64,000 nt of DNA, taken from NCBI RefSeq assembly GCF_001921865.1, contig NZ_MSCT01000019.1, positions 372,001 through 436,000 on the forward strand. Direction: 5' to 3'. Position numbers and translations under genes: made by a program. Origin of the DNA: Pseudomonas chlororaphis. GTDB lineage: Bacteria > Pseudomonadota > Gammaproteobacteria > Pseudomonadales > Pseudomonadaceae. The notes beneath the pieces are model-generated. The model saw only the letters and a program-made list of their open reading frames with translations. It was not told where the DNA came from and ran no database searches. Below, piece by piece: positions 43,587 through 52,621 of the stretch (the stretch's first letter is position 1; each line of letters starts with the position of its first letter).

Positions 43587-44609
43587 ATGAACCACAGCCT
43601 CGACCATGCCCATCGCGATTCCGACCTGTTCGGCCTGCTCTACGGCTTTGCCTTTCGCCCCGGCGAACGGGGTCGTGAACTGGACTCGGCCAAGGCCCTG
43701 CAAGCCCTGCGACAGGCGGACGATAGCGACGAGTTTCTCTGGCTGCACCTGAACCTGGCGCATGCCGCTTGCGAACGCTGGATGCAGACCCACCTGGGGC
43801 TGCCGGAGGAGTTCTTCGAGGCGCTGCACGAAGGCTCGCGCTCGACCCGCATCGAACATGTGGACTCGGCCCTGTTGGCGGTGGTCAACGACGTGGTGTT
43901 CAACTTCGCCAGCATGGCCTCCTCGGACATCTCCACCCTGTGGGTCTGCGTGCGCAGCCGGCTGATCGTCAGCGCGCGCCTGCAACCGCTGCACTCGGTG
44001 GACAAGCTGCGCTCCTCGGTCAAGGCCGGCGAACGCTTTCGCTCGCCCCTGGAACTGCTGGTGCACCTGCTGCGCGACCAGGGCGAAGTACTGACCCAGA
44101 TCGTGCGCAAGACCAGCCTCAACGTCGACCAGATCGAAGACCAGTTGCTGGCCGCGCGGATCTCCACCAACCGCGCGGAACTGGGAGCCATGCGCCGCGT
44201 GCTGGTGCGCCTGCAACGCCTGCTGGCACTGGAGCCGGGCTCGCTGCTGCGGCTGCTCAACCGGCCGCCGCAATGGTTGCAGAAGGAGGACGTCAAGGAG
44301 CTGCGCAAGTCCACCGAGGAGTTCGCCCTGATCATCAACGACCTCACCGCCCTCGGCGAGCGGATCAAGCTGCTGCAGGAAGAAATCGCCGCCAATATCA
44401 ACGAGCAAGCCAACCGCACCCTGTTCACCCTGACCGTGGTCACGGTGCTGGCGCTGCCGATCAACATCATCGCCGGCTTCTTCGGCATGAACGTCGGCGG
44501 CATCCCTTTCTCCGCCGATCCGGAAGGCTTCTGGATCCTCGTCGCGCTGGTCGCCACCTTCACCGTCATCGCCGGCCGCTGGGCCTTTCGCAAGCGCCAG
44601 GATATGTAG
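43587..44609 (+). CDS. zntB: ZntB/CorA-family divalent cation transporter
   Basis: A 340-residue CorA-superfamily protein: a large cytoplasmic N-terminal funnel domain and two C-terminal transmembrane helices. The pore motif GMN is present in FFGMNVGGIPF, of the ZntB type. The hydrophobic pair is TLFTLTVVTVLALPINIIAG and GFWILVALVATFTVIAG. It forms a homopentamer in the inner membrane and moves zinc (perhaps also Mg, Ni or Co). I chose the ATG at 43587, as the upstream codons to 43512 look non-coding. It is monocistronic and divergent from the MCP gene. Confidence 0.9.
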   Translation: MNHSLDHAHRDSDLFGLLYGFAFRPGERGRELDSAKALQALRQADDSDEFLWLHLNLAHAACERWMQTHLGLPEEFFEALHEGSRSTRIEHVDSALLAVVNDVVFNFASMASSDISTLWVCVRSRLIVSARLQPLHSVDKLRSSVKAGERFRSPLELLVHLLRDQGEVLTQIVRKTSLNVDQIEDQLLAARISTNRAELGAMRRVLVRLQRLLALEPGSLLRLLNRPPQWLQKEDVKELRKSTEEFALIINDLTALGERIKLLQEEIAANINEQANRTLFTLTVVTVLALPINIIAGFFGMNVGGIPFSADPEGFWILVALVATFTVIAGRWAFRKRQDM

Positions 44610-44619
44610 GAGCGCCCTG

Positions 44620-44709
44620 TGACCGCTTCCACATGACTGCGCAGAGGGGCGCCGCTCTCGGGATCGCAGAGGTCCTGCGGATCTTGCGCAGCCTTCGGCA
44701 GCGGCTACT
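44620..44709 (+). repeat. Second-family palindromic repeat, degenerate copy
   Basis: The right three quarters (GGGCGCCGCTCTCGGGATCG to CTTCGGCAGCGGCTA) match the family, while the left end is decayed. It is tandem with the next copy, 43 bp away. It lies just after the zntB stop. Confidence 0.75.
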
Positions 44710-44751
44710 ACATCGGTGTAGAGCGCCATCGCGTGGCAGATCTCAATCCCT

Positions 44752-44851
44752 GTAGCCGCTGCCGCAGGCTGCGCACGACCGCGTAGCGGGCGCCGCTCTC
44801 AGGGTCGCAAGAGGTCCTGCGGACCTTGCGCAGCCTGCGGCAGCGGCTACA
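44752..44851 (+). repeat. Second-family palindromic repeat, full copy
   Basis: It runs from GTAGCCGCTGCCGCAGGCTG to CAGCCTGCGGCAGCGGCTACA. The outer about 30 bp on each side are inverted repeats; the middle has CGGGCGCCGCTCTCAGGGTCG and GAGGTCCTGCGGACC. Apart from the repeats I see no gene in 44610-44979. Confidence 0.88.
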
Positions 44852-44979
44852 GGGAAAGGCGAAGGGGATTTCGGATCGATGGTGCCGTCAATCGCCCAAA
44901 CACTGACCTGACGCAGTCTCTCTGTAACATTTGGCAACGATCATGGGCGACACTCCTCCCCCCACAGGATTGTCCGGCA

Positions 44980-46599
44980 ATGGCCACCCCTTCCCTGACC
45001 GCCTCAGCCTCCCCTTCGCCCGCCGCCGAAACCAGACCGCAGCTGGATAAGAAAAACAGCCCCTTCACCCTCGTGGTGTTCTTCGCGATCCTCGCCATGG
45101 GCCTGCTGTTCACCGCCTACAGCCTGATGCACGATATGCACGAACTGGGCACCGTGGTCACCACCTGGACCCCGTTCCTGCTGCTCGGCGTGGCGCTGCT
45201 GATCGCCCTGGGCTTCGAGTTCGTCAACGGTTTCCACGACACCGCCAACGCCGTGGCAACAGTGATCTACACCCACTCGCTGCCGCCGCATTTCGCCGTG
45301 GTCTGGTCGGGTTTCTTCAACTTCCTCGGTGTGCTGTTGTCCAGCGGCGCGGTGGCCTTCGGCATCATCGCCCTGCTGCCGGTGGAGCTGATCCTGCAAG
45401 TCGGTTCCTCGGCCGGCTTCGCCATGATCTTTGCCCTGCTGATCGCCGCCATCCTGTGGAACCTCGGCACCTGGTGGCTGGGCCTGCCGGCCTCGTCGTC
45501 GCACACCCTGATCGGCTCGATCATCGGCGTCGGCGTGGCCAACGCCCTGATGCACGGCCGCGACGGCACCAGCGGCGTGGACTGGAGCCAGGCCACCAAA
45601 GTCGGCTACGCCCTGCTGTTCTCGCCGCTGATCGGTTTCGCCTTCGCCGCCCTGCTGCTGTTGGCCCTGCGCCTGTTCGTGAAGAACCGCGCGCTGTACA
45701 AGGCGCCCAAGGGCAACACCCCGCCGCCGTGGTGGATTCGCGGCATGCTGATCGTCACCTGCACTGGCGTGTCCTTCGCCCACGGTTCCAACGACGGCCA
45801 GAAAGGCATGGGCCTGATTATGCTGATCCTGGTCGGCACCCTGCCCATGGCCTATGCCCTGAACCGCACCATGCCGGCCGACCAGGCCCTGCAATTCGCC
45901 GCGGTGGCCGAAGTCACCCAGCAGGCGCTGGTGAAGAGCGCCCCGCAGCCGGCCCCGGCCGACCCGCGCGCGGTGCTGTCCGAGTACGTGCGCAGCAAGC
46001 AAGACACGCCGCAGCTGGTGCCGGCCCTGGCGGCCCTGACCGGGCATATCGGCGATGAAGTGAAGGGCTACGGTTCGCTGGCCAAGGTGCCGGCCGAAGC
46101 CATGGGCAACGTGCGCAACGACATGTACCTGAGCAGCGAGACCATTCGCCTGATGGACAAGAACAAGGTCGGCAACTTCGACGCCGATACCAGCGGCAAG
46201 CTGCAACTGTTCAAGCAGCAGATCGACAACGCCACGCGCTTCATTCCGCTGTGGGTGAAGATCGCCGTGGCCATCGCCCTGGGCCTGGGCACCATGGTCG
46301 GCTGGAAGCGCATCGTGGTCACCGTCGGCGAGAAGATCGGCAAGACCCACCTGACTTACGCCCAGGGCGCCTCGGCGGAAACCGTGGCCATGCTGACCAT
46401 CGGCGCCGCCGACATGTTCGGCCTGCCGGTCTCTACCACTCACGTGCTGTCCTCGGGCGTGGCCGGGACCATGGTCGCCAACGGCGGCGGCCTGCAGATG
46501 CAGACCATCCGCAACCTGTTGATGGCCTGGGTGCTCACCCTGCCGGCGGCGATCCTGCTGTCCGGCAGCCTGTATTGGCTGTTCACCCAACTGTTCTGA
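44980..46599 (+). CDS. pitA: Inorganic phosphate transporter, PiT family
   Basis: Low-affinity metal-phosphate:H+ symporter of the inner membrane. The 539-residue protein has the paired PiT signatures: GFHDTANAVATVIYT and PASSSHTLIGSIIG in the first half, FAHGSNDGQKGMG and PVSTTHVLSSGVAG in the second half. It has about ten hydrophobic segments. A large soluble insert of about 130 residues lies between the halves (around AVAEVTQQALVKSAPQPAPA to TSGKLQLFKQQIDNA), as in other proteobacterial Pit proteins. It is monocistronic, flanked by repeats on both sides. Confidence 0.94.
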   Translation: MATPSLTASASPSPAAETRPQLDKKNSPFTLVVFFAILAMGLLFTAYSLMHDMHELGTVVTTWTPFLLLGVALLIALGFEFVNGFHDTANAVATVIYTHSLPPHFAVVWSGFFNFLGVLLSSGAVAFGIIALLPVELILQVGSSAGFAMIFALLIAAILWNLGTWWLGLPASSSHTLIGSIIGVGVANALMHGRDGTSGVDWSQATKVGYALLFSPLIGFAFAALLLLALRLFVKNRALYKAPKGNTPPPWWIRGMLIVTCTGVSFAHGSNDGQKGMGLIMLILVGTLPMAYALNRTMPADQALQFAAVAEVTQQALVKSAPQPAPADPRAVLSEYVRSKQDTPQLVPALAALTGHIGDEVKGYGSLAKVPAEAMGNVRNDMYLSSETIRLMDKNKVGNFDADTSGKLQLFKQQIDNATRFIPLWVKIAVAIALGLGTMVGWKRIVVTVGEKIGKTHLTYAQGASAETVAMLTIGAADMFGLPVSTTHVLSSGVAGTMVANGGGLQMQTIRNLLMAWVLTLPAAILLSGSLYWLFTQLF

Positions 46600-46609
46600 G
46601 TGCAGCCCT

Positions 46610-46698
46610 GTAGGAACGAAGCTTGCTCGCGATAGCGTTCGATCGGACAACGCGTATTTCAGGCCGCTGCGCGGATCGCGAGCAAGCTTCGCTCCTAC
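46610..46698. repeat. REP pair after pitA
   Basis: GTAGGAACGAAGCTTGCTCGCGAT faces ATCGCGAGCAAGCTTCGCTCCTAC with about 40 bp between them. It has the GAAGC variant of the REP core. It is immediately followed by a copy of the second repeat family. Confidence 0.9.
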
Positions 46699-46714
46699 AC
46701 AAACTTCGCCCCCT

Positions 46715-46808
46715 GTAGCTGTTTCTTCCGCACGACCGCGCAGCGGGCGTCGTTCTCGGGATCGCCGGAGGTCCTGCGGACCTTGCGCAGCCTTCGGCAG
46801 CGGCTACA
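46715..46808 (+). repeat. Second-family palindromic repeat, copy overlapping permease stop
   Basis: The 5' part (GTAGCTGTTTCTTCCGCACG) is degenerate. The rest, from CGCAGCGGGCGTCGTTCTCG to CCTTCGGCAGCGGCTACA, matches well. Its last bases (46804-46808) contain the stop codon of the minus-strand NCS1-type permease gene. Confidence 0.85.
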
Positions 46809-48129
46809 GGGTCGGCGCAGGATCGGGAAGCCTGCGCCGACTGGAAAGCCCCCACTGCAACACGAACGCCAGCACCCCGGTCAGCGGCGCGGAAAAACTC
46901 GCCAGCCCGCCGCCCGCCCACATCAGCACCAGGCCCAGCGCCGTGCCGCCGAACCAGGCACTCAGCCCCGCCGCGTTGAACGCCGCGACGCGCTCGATGG
47001 CTGCCGCCTCATTACGCCCGAACAGGATCTGCGCCAGCGCCACGCCGACCCAGGCGACGACGAAAATACCCTGGTAGGCCAGCGCCTTGAGCAGGTAGGC
47101 GAACACGTCCGCGAGCATCAACCCGTAGACAATGATCCCCACCACCACGGCCCACATCAGGTAGGAACCGCGCACGCCGAAACGACCGAAGAACGCCTGC
47201 ATGTTCAGGGTCGCCAGGTAGTAGTTGGCGGTGTTGATCCGGGTCTGCGTGGCCCAGACGAACAACAACCCCCAGAGTCCCATCAACTGCAGGATCGCCA
47301 TCACCACCGACACCTCGTTGAGCGCGCCTTCGTGGGGAATGCTGCTGACCAGGTAGATGCCCGCGGCGCCGTTGAGCAGGAAGGTCACCGCGTAGAACGG
47401 CATGCCGAAGTTCCAGCGGCCGTGGTAGGCGGCGTCCTCGGGTTTGCCGAAGCGCGCGTAGTCGAAGGTGAACAGCATCAGGATCCACACCCCCATGTAC
47501 GCCACGAAGCAGTCCCACCAGCCCGAAGCCGTCGGGGTCGCCGGGCCGAAATCCAGCCATTGCGGCTGGTAGCCGTAACGCGCGATCGACAGCCCCACCG
47601 CCAGCAGCAAACCGCCCAGGTACACCGGCAACAGCACGCCGTTGAGCTTGTCCAGCCAGTGCTGCACGCTGCCCAGGATCAGCGGCACGCTGTACAGCAC
47701 CACCAGCAGCGCGGCCAGTGGATACACCAGTTGCGGGTACAGGTGGTTGAGCGCCACGGCGATCACCGAGCCCTCGAATACCGCGTAGTAGATCGCCGTG
47801 GAAAAGAAGATCAACGTCGCCAGGCAGGCGCCGCTGCTGCCGAACAGCAACCGCGAAAACAGCGCCACCGACCAGCCGCTGCGCATGGCGAAACGGCTGA
47901 GCACGCTATTGACCAGGCCATAGCAGAACACCGACAGCAGCATGCCGATCAGGGCGTTGCGGGTACCGTAGGACAGTGCCAGCGACGCGCCGACCACGAT
48001 GTAGAACATGGCGCTGCACACGGCCCACCAGGCCATGGTCAGCGACAGCTTGCCCATCCGCGCAGCCGCGGCGACAGGCAGATGGGCAGGGTCCTGCCCG
48101 GTTTGATTCGCTTGCGATAAAGCAGCCAT
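46804..48129 (-). CDS. NCS1-type (purine-cytosine permease-like) transporter
   Basis: A 441-residue inner-membrane transporter with about 12 hydrophobic segments, related to cytosine/purine and hydantoin permeases. It has SLTMAWWAVCSAMFYIVVGA near the N-terminus and FVAYMGVWILMLFTFDYARF in the middle. As the last gene of the pxp/biotin cluster (111 bp after pxpC) it is probably the importer of the ring substrate those enzymes open. Its final codons are supplied by a dispersed repeat (GLSSRRRLPDPAPTL end), so its C-terminus may differ from homologues. Confidence 0.87.
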   Translation of the reverse strand: MAALSQANQTGQDPAHLPVAAAARMGKLSLTMAWWAVCSAMFYIVVGASLALSYGTRNALIGMLLSVFCYGLVNSVLSRFAMRSGWSVALFSRLLFGSSGACLATLIFFSTAIYYAVFEGSVIAVALNHLYPQLVYPLAALLVVLYSVPLILGSVQHWLDKLNGVLLPVYLGGLLLAVGLSIARYGYQPQWLDFGPATPTASGWWDCFVAYMGVWILMLFTFDYARFGKPEDAAYHGRWNFGMPFYAVTFLLNGAAGIYLVSSIPHEGALNEVSVVMAILQLMGLWGLLFVWATQTRINTANYYLATLNMQAFFGRFGVRGSYLMWAVVVGIIVYGLMLADVFAYLLKALAYQGIFVVAWVGVALAQILFGRNEAAAIERVAAFNAAGLSAWFGGTALGLVLMWAGGGLASFSAPLTGVLAFVLQWGLSSRRRLPDPAPTL

Positions 48130-48240
48130 AGACGTGAACTCCAGAACCAGTCGAAGGTTGTGGCGCGGGCAGCCGCCACCGCACCGGAATGCGGTGGCGA
48201 CAAACCTCTTGGCATGACCCGCGCCGAGCGGCGGGCAGAA

Positions 48241-49215
48241 TCAGGAAGGGAACAGCTTGCTCAGGCAGCCGAGCTTTTTCTTGTAGGAGCGCCGAGCCTC
48301 CAGCGCTTCTTCCAGGGTCACCGCGACGAAGCGCGCCTTCTGGTTGGGTTGCATCTGGCCGATCAGGTCGAGGTCGGCGCTGATCACCGTGCCGATCATC
48401 GCGTAGCCGCCGCCGGACACCGCATCGCGGTGCAGGACGATGGGCTCGAGCCCGGCCGGCACCTGGATCGAACCGATGGGGTAACAGCTGTCGACGATGT
48501 TCGACGGATCGGAACCGGCGCCGAACGGTTGCTCCCGCGGCTGGAAGCCCAGGGCGCTGCCACCCTTGAAGCGATAGCCGATGCGGTCAGCCTCCGAGCC
48601 CACGGTCCAGGGCTCGGCGAAGAAGCTGGCCTTGGCCGCGTCGGTCAGGCGCTCGTAGTACAAACCCGGGACCACCCGCAGGCTGATCTCGCCGCCCAGC
48701 GCTTGGCGCAGGGCCATGGGCAGGCTGGCCCCCGGCCGGCCCTTGCCGCTGGCGACGCCCACCGGCAACTCATCCCCCGCCGCCAGCCGCCGGCCCTGGA
48801 AACCGCCGAGGCCGCCCAGGGCGTAGGTCGAGCGGCTGCCCAGCACCAGCGGCACATCGATGCCGCCGGCCACCGCCAGGTAAGCGCGGGCGCCGGCCCT
48901 GGGAAAGTCGAAGCGCAACACTTGCCCGGCCTTGACCGCAAAGGCGGTGTCCAGGTGCATGTCCACGCCATCGACCTTGGGCGTCATGTGCGCGCCGCAC
49001 ACCGCTACCAGCGCATCGCTGGCAAATTCGAGCTCCGGGCCGAGCAGCGTGCACTCCAGCGCCGCCGCGCCGGCGGGGTTGCCCACCAGTTGGTTGGCGG
49101 CGCTCAGGGCGTACTGGTCCAGGGCCCCGGACGGCGGGATGCCCAGGTGGTAATAACCTTCGCGGCCCAGGTCCTGCACCGAGGTGGCCAGGCCAGGTTT
49201 GATGACCTTGATCAT
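48241..49215 (-). CDS. pxpC: 5-oxoprolinase subunit C / biotin-dependent carboxyltransferase family protein
   Basis: A 324-residue KipA-type protein. With PxpB it makes the PxpBC module that uses ATP in 5-oxoproline (pyroglutamate) ring opening. The same fold is the carboxyltransferase half of urea carboxylase. Motifs are IKPGLATSVQDLGREGYYHL near the start, then SGALDQYALSAANQLVGNP and FDFPRAGARAYLAVAGGID. Its start overlaps the pxpB stop by 4 bp. Its role here depends on whether the biotin subunits in the operon act with it. Confidence 0.92.
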   Translation of the reverse strand: MIKVIKPGLATSVQDLGREGYYHLGIPPSGALDQYALSAANQLVGNPAGAAALECTLLGPELEFASDALVAVCGAHMTPKVDGVDMHLDTAFAVKAGQVLRFDFPRAGARAYLAVAGGIDVPLVLGSRSTYALGGLGGFQGRRLAAGDELPVGVASGKGRPGASLPMALRQALGGEISLRVVPGLYYERLTDAAKASFFAEPWTVGSEADRIGYRFKGGSALGFQPREQPFGAGSDPSNIVDSCYPIGSIQVPAGLEPIVLHRDAVSGGGYAMIGTVISADLDLIGQMQPNQKARFVAVTLEEALEARRSYKKKLGCLSKLFPS

Positions 49216-50084
49216 GCCAGCACCTCCTGCAACGACGTGGGGTAGCCGACCGGGTCGGCGAGAAACGCATCCAGGGAAAACTCCACCTCGCGGATACGCA
49301 GGTCGAAGCGCCCGGCCTCGACCTCGGCCACCGCATGGTCGTAAGCCTCACGGTCGATGGGCTTGAACTGCACGATGTCGCCCGGGCGGAAGAACACCAT
49401 GTGCTGCTTGAGGTAGGCCAGTTGCTGCTGCGGGTCGTAGATCGGCGCCGGGGTGACGCCGAACATCTGGTAGCCGCCGGCGCCACGCACCGAGTAGATG
49501 CAGCCGAAGCAGCCGCCGTGGCCGAGGGTCAGCTTCGGCGTATCGGTGCGCGGTCGCAGGTACTTGGGCACCTGCAACTGACGCTCGCGCTCGACCATCT
49601 GGAACATGAACGGCAAGCCGGCGACGAAGCCCACCATCGACACGAACCAGGGCGCGCCACTGTGGGCGGCGATAAACGCCTCGACATCCGCCAGGCCGTT
49701 GATCCGCGCCGCGTACTCCAGGTCCGTGGCGCTCGGGTCCTGGTGGCGGTCGCGAAAACGCATCAGGGTTTCATGGGTCCAGGGGTCGTTGTACAGCACC
49801 GGGATCTCGATGATCCGGGTGTGCAGCGTACGCTCGGCCACCGCCTCGGCCTCGGCGCCGCGCACGGCGTCGAGCAGCGCCTGGGGAGCAATGCGGTCGG
49901 GGTCGAAACGGATCTGGAACGAGGCGTTGGCCAGGCACACGTCGAGCACCCCGTCGAGTTCCAGGCGTTCTACCGCGCGGGTCACCGCCATGCCCTTGAA
50001 GAAGGCTTCCAGGGACATGCTGTCGCTGACCTCGGCGAACAGGTGCTCGTCGGCGCCGAAGCTGTAGCGGATCGCGGCATTCAT
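49212..50084 (-). CDS. pxpB: 5-oxoprolinase subunit B (KipI family)
   Basis: A 290-residue KipI-type protein that pairs with PxpC. It has the HGGCFGCIYSVRGAGGYQMF block and PIYNPQQQ-like TPAPIYDPQQQLAYLKQHMV, the family signatures near the C-terminal half. It is longer than the roughly 220-residue E. coli protein because of extra N-terminal sequence (YSFGADEHLFAEVSDSMSLE). It overlaps both neighbours by 4 bp (pxpC downstream, biotin carboxylase upstream), a tight sign of one complex. Confidence 0.92.
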   Translation of the reverse strand: MNAAIRYSFGADEHLFAEVSDSMSLEAFFKGMAVTRAVERLELDGVLDVCLANASFQIRFDPDRIAPQALLDAVRGAEAEAVAERTLHTRIIEIPVLYNDPWTHETLMRFRDRHQDPSATDLEYAARINGLADVEAFIAAHSGAPWFVSMVGFVAGLPFMFQMVERERQLQVPKYLRPRTDTPKLTLGHGGCFGCIYSVRGAGGYQMFGVTPAPIYDPQQQLAYLKQHMVFFRPGDIVQFKPIDREAYDHAVAEVEAGRFDLRIREVEFSLDAFLADPVGYPTSLQEVLA

Positions 50085-51454
50085 GCGGCACCTCCCATAC
50101 GGCGCGCGGCCAACCAGGTTTCCAGGGTGCCGGTATGGAAATCGGCATGATGCAGCCAGGGTTCGGCGAGCAGCTCTCGGTGCAGGCCCAGGGTATTGGC
50201 CATGCCGGTCAGGGTGCTGTGTTCCAGGGCAACCCGCGCCCGGGCCAGGGCCTCGCCACGGTCGCGGCCGTGAACGATCAGTTTGGCCAGCAGCGAGTCA
50301 TAGTACGGCGGCACGCGGTAGCCGGGGTACAGATGGCTGTCGACCCGCACCCCCTCCTCCTGCGGCCAGAGCAATTCTTGCACCACGCCGGGGCTGGGGA
50401 AGAAATCCCGCGCCGGGTCTTCGGCGTTGATGCGCATCTGCAAGGCCGCGCCATTGAGACGGATATCGCTCTGCCGCAAGCCCAGCGGCTCGCCGCCGGC
50501 AATGCGCAGCTGGGCCTGGACCAGATCGATCCCGGTCACCCACTCGCTGACCGGGTGCTCGACCTGGATCCGCGTGTTCATCTCGATGAAAAAGAATTCG
50601 CCGCTGGTCTCGTCGTACAGGTACTCCAGGGTGCCGGCGCCCTTGTAGCCGAGGGCTTCGCTCAGGCGTACCGCGCTGGCACACAGGGTTTCCCGCTGCA
50701 GGCCGTTGAGCACCGGCGACGGCGCCTCCTCGAAGATCTTCTGCCGCCGCCGTTGCAGCGAACATTCGCGCTCGAACAGGTGCACCGCGCGCACGCCGTC
50801 GCCCAGGACCTGCACCTCGATATGCCGGGCCTTGCCGATAAAGCGTTCCAGGTACAACGCGCCGTTGCCGAAGGCGGCCTGCGCCTCGCGCTGGGCCCGG
50901 GGAAATTCCTCGGCCAGTTGCGCGGCATTTTCCGCCAGGCGAATCCCGCGTCCGCCGCCACCGGCCGAGGCCTTGATCAGCAGCGGATAGCCCACGGCCG
51001 CCGCCGCTTGCAGCGCCGCCTCAAGCTCGAACAGCTCACCCGGCGAACCCGGTACCACCGGCACCCCGGCGGCCTGGGCGGTGCGTCGGGCTTCGGCCTT
51101 GTCGCCCATGCGCCGGATCGTCTCCGGGCTCGGGCCGACGAAGATCGCCCCCGCCGCCGCGACCGCTTCGGCGAACTCGGCGTTCTCCGAAAGAAAGCCG
51201 TAGCCGGGGTGCACCGCATTGGCGCCGCTGGCCTGCAAGGCGCCGAGCAGGGCCTGCACGTTCAGGTAACTCTGGTCGGCGCGGGCCGGCCCCAACACCT
51301 GCACTTCGTCGGCCAGGCGCGCGGCCATGGAGTCGACGTCCGCTTCGCTGCACGCGGCCACCGTGGGGATGCCCAGCGCCTTGGCCGCGCGGATGATGCG
51401 CACGGCGATTTCGCCGCGGTTGGCAACCAGCAGTTTATGGATGGATCGAGTCAT
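50081..51454 (-). CDS. Biotin carboxylase (AccC-like) of the pxp cluster
   Basis: ATP-grasp biotin carboxylase of 457 residues. The N-terminal domain begins HKLLVANRGEIAVRIIRAAK, the ATP-binding Gly-rich loop is KASAGGGGRGIRL, and the catalytic stretch EMNTRIQVEHPVSEWVTG is intact. It would carboxylate the small carrier protein encoded 10 bp upstream. Its presence between pxpB and pxpA, and not beside accB, marks it as a pathway-specific paralogue of AccC. I chose the ATG at 51454 (MTRSIHKLLV). Confidence 0.93.
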   Translation of the reverse strand: MTRSIHKLLVANRGEIAVRIIRAAKALGIPTVAACSEADVDSMAARLADEVQVLGPARADQSYLNVQALLGALQASGANAVHPGYGFLSENAEFAEAVAAAGAIFVGPSPETIRRMGDKAEARRTAQAAGVPVVPGSPGELFELEAALQAAAAVGYPLLIKASAGGGGRGIRLAENAAQLAEEFPRAQREAQAAFGNGALYLERFIGKARHIEVQVLGDGVRAVHLFERECSLQRRRQKIFEEAPSPVLNGLQRETLCASAVRLSEALGYKGAGTLEYLYDETSGEFFFIEMNTRIQVEHPVSEWVTGIDLVQAQLRIAGGEPLGLRQSDIRLNGAALQMRINAEDPARDFFPSPGVVQELLWPQEEGVRVDSHLYPGYRVPPYYDSLLAKLIVHGRDRGEALARARVALEHSTLTGMANTLGLHRELLAEPWLHHADFHTGTLETWLAARRMGGAA

Positions 51455-51464
51455 GGGTCGGCCC

Positions 51465-51710
51465 TCACTGGTCGTCGAGCGTGGCAACGACCTGACCCGG
51501 CTCCAGCGGGTCGCCGTCTTGTACCGCGAAGGCCGTGACGCGACCGGCCGTCCCGGCGGTCAGTTCGGAAAACTGCTTCATGACCTCGATCAGGCCGATG
51601 ACGGTGTCGGCGTCAACGCGCTCGCCAACCTCGACGAAGGGCGCCGACTCGGGCGTGGCCTTGCGATAGAACGTGCCCGGCAAGGGGCTGATAACGGAGT
51701 GTTCGGCCAT
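51465..51710 (-). CDS. Biotin carboxyl carrier protein, short
   Basis: An 81-residue free-standing biotinyl domain. The biotin attachment lysine is in GLIEVMKQF, a variant of the usual EAMKM, with the matching hairpin HSVISPLPGTFYRKA at the N-terminus and PLEPGQVVATLDDQ at the end. It lacks the Pro/Ala linker of housekeeping AccB. It is encoded 10 bp before the biotin carboxylase gene and 88 bp after pxpA. Confidence 0.92.
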   Translation of the reverse strand: MAEHSVISPLPGTFYRKATPESAPFVEVGERVDADTVIGLIEVMKQFSELTAGTAGRVTAFAVQDGDPLEPGQVVATLDDQ

Positions 51711-51798
51711 GTCTGTTCCTCTTGGAATAGTTGTAGAAAGGCAGGCAAAAAAAGTTGGGCGAACCCCGGCGTCTGTGCGCCCGGTATCGCGGCTCGCT

Positions 51799-52557
51799 TC
51801 AACGCGGCGGGCGCACCTCGATCCCGGCCCGATCCAGGGCGGCGCGGGTGGCTTCCACCAGGTCCAGGGCCCCGGGGGTGTCGCTGTGCAGGCAGATGGA
51901 GTCGAACTCGATCTTCAGGTCCTCGCCCTCCACCGTGCGCACCACGCCTTGCTGGCAGGCCCGTACCACGCGGGCGGCGACCGTGGCTGGGTCGAGGGCC
52001 CGGACGTTGCGGGTAAAGACGATGGAACCGCTCAGGTCGTATTCGCGGTCGGCGTAGAACTCGCGCACCACCGGCTGGCCCAGCTCCCTGGCCACCTGCC
52101 AGATCACCGAACCGGGCATGCAATACAACAGCAGCTCAGGCTCCAGCTTGCGCAGGTTTTCCACCAGCAGCCGGGCGGCTTCTTCGTCCCGCGCCAGGTG
52201 CATGTAGAGCGCGCCGTGGGGCTTGATGTGTTGCAACGCCACACCCTGCACCCGCGCCAGTTCGCGCAGCGCGCCGAGCTGATAGAGCATGTCGTCCACC
52301 AGTTCCTGGGCCGGGGCATTGATATGCCGGCGGCCAAACCCCACCAGGTCACGGAACCCTGGATGGGCGCCGACGGCCACGCCCAGGCGCTTGGCCTGTT
52401 CGACGGTGCGGCGCATGGTGCCGGGGTCGCCGGCGTGAAAGCCGGTGGCGACGTTGGCCGAACTGATGAACGCCATCAGCTCGTTGTCGACGCCGTCGCC
52501 GATAGTCCAGGGGCCGAAGCTTTCGCCCATGTCCGAATTGAAATCCACTGCCTGCAT
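51799..52557 (-). CDS. pxpA: 5-oxoprolinase subunit A (LamB/YcsF family)
   Basis: A 252-residue TIM-barrel-like protein of the LamB/YcsF family, the hydrolytic subunit of PxpABC. Conserved blocks are VDFNSDMGESFGPW, SSANVATGFHAGDPGTM, GAHPGFRDLVGFGRR and HIKPHGALYMHLARD, which line the predicted active site. It is the first gene of the cluster. The start could be the GTG one codon earlier (52560). A LysR gene is divergent. Confidence 0.93.
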   Translation of the reverse strand: MQAVDFNSDMGESFGPWTIGDGVDNELMAFISSANVATGFHAGDPGTMRRTVEQAKRLGVAVGAHPGFRDLVGFGRRHINAPAQELVDDMLYQLGALRELARVQGVALQHIKPHGALYMHLARDEEAARLLVENLRKLEPELLLYCMPGSVIWQVARELGQPVVREFYADREYDLSGSIVFTRNVRALDPATVAARVVRACQQGVVRTVEGEDLKIEFDSICLHSDTPGALDLVEATRAALDRAGIEVRPPR

Positions 52558-52621
52558 CACTGTTGCTCCAACGTCTCGTGACTTCGTGCAGTGGAAATTA
52601 CGGCGGCCCTTGACCCCTTGG

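Noticed and set aside
24700..44600. A genomic island or prophage in the middle block
   Set aside because: There is no integrase, tRNA junction, transposase or phage structural gene, and codon use looks like the rest of the chromosome.
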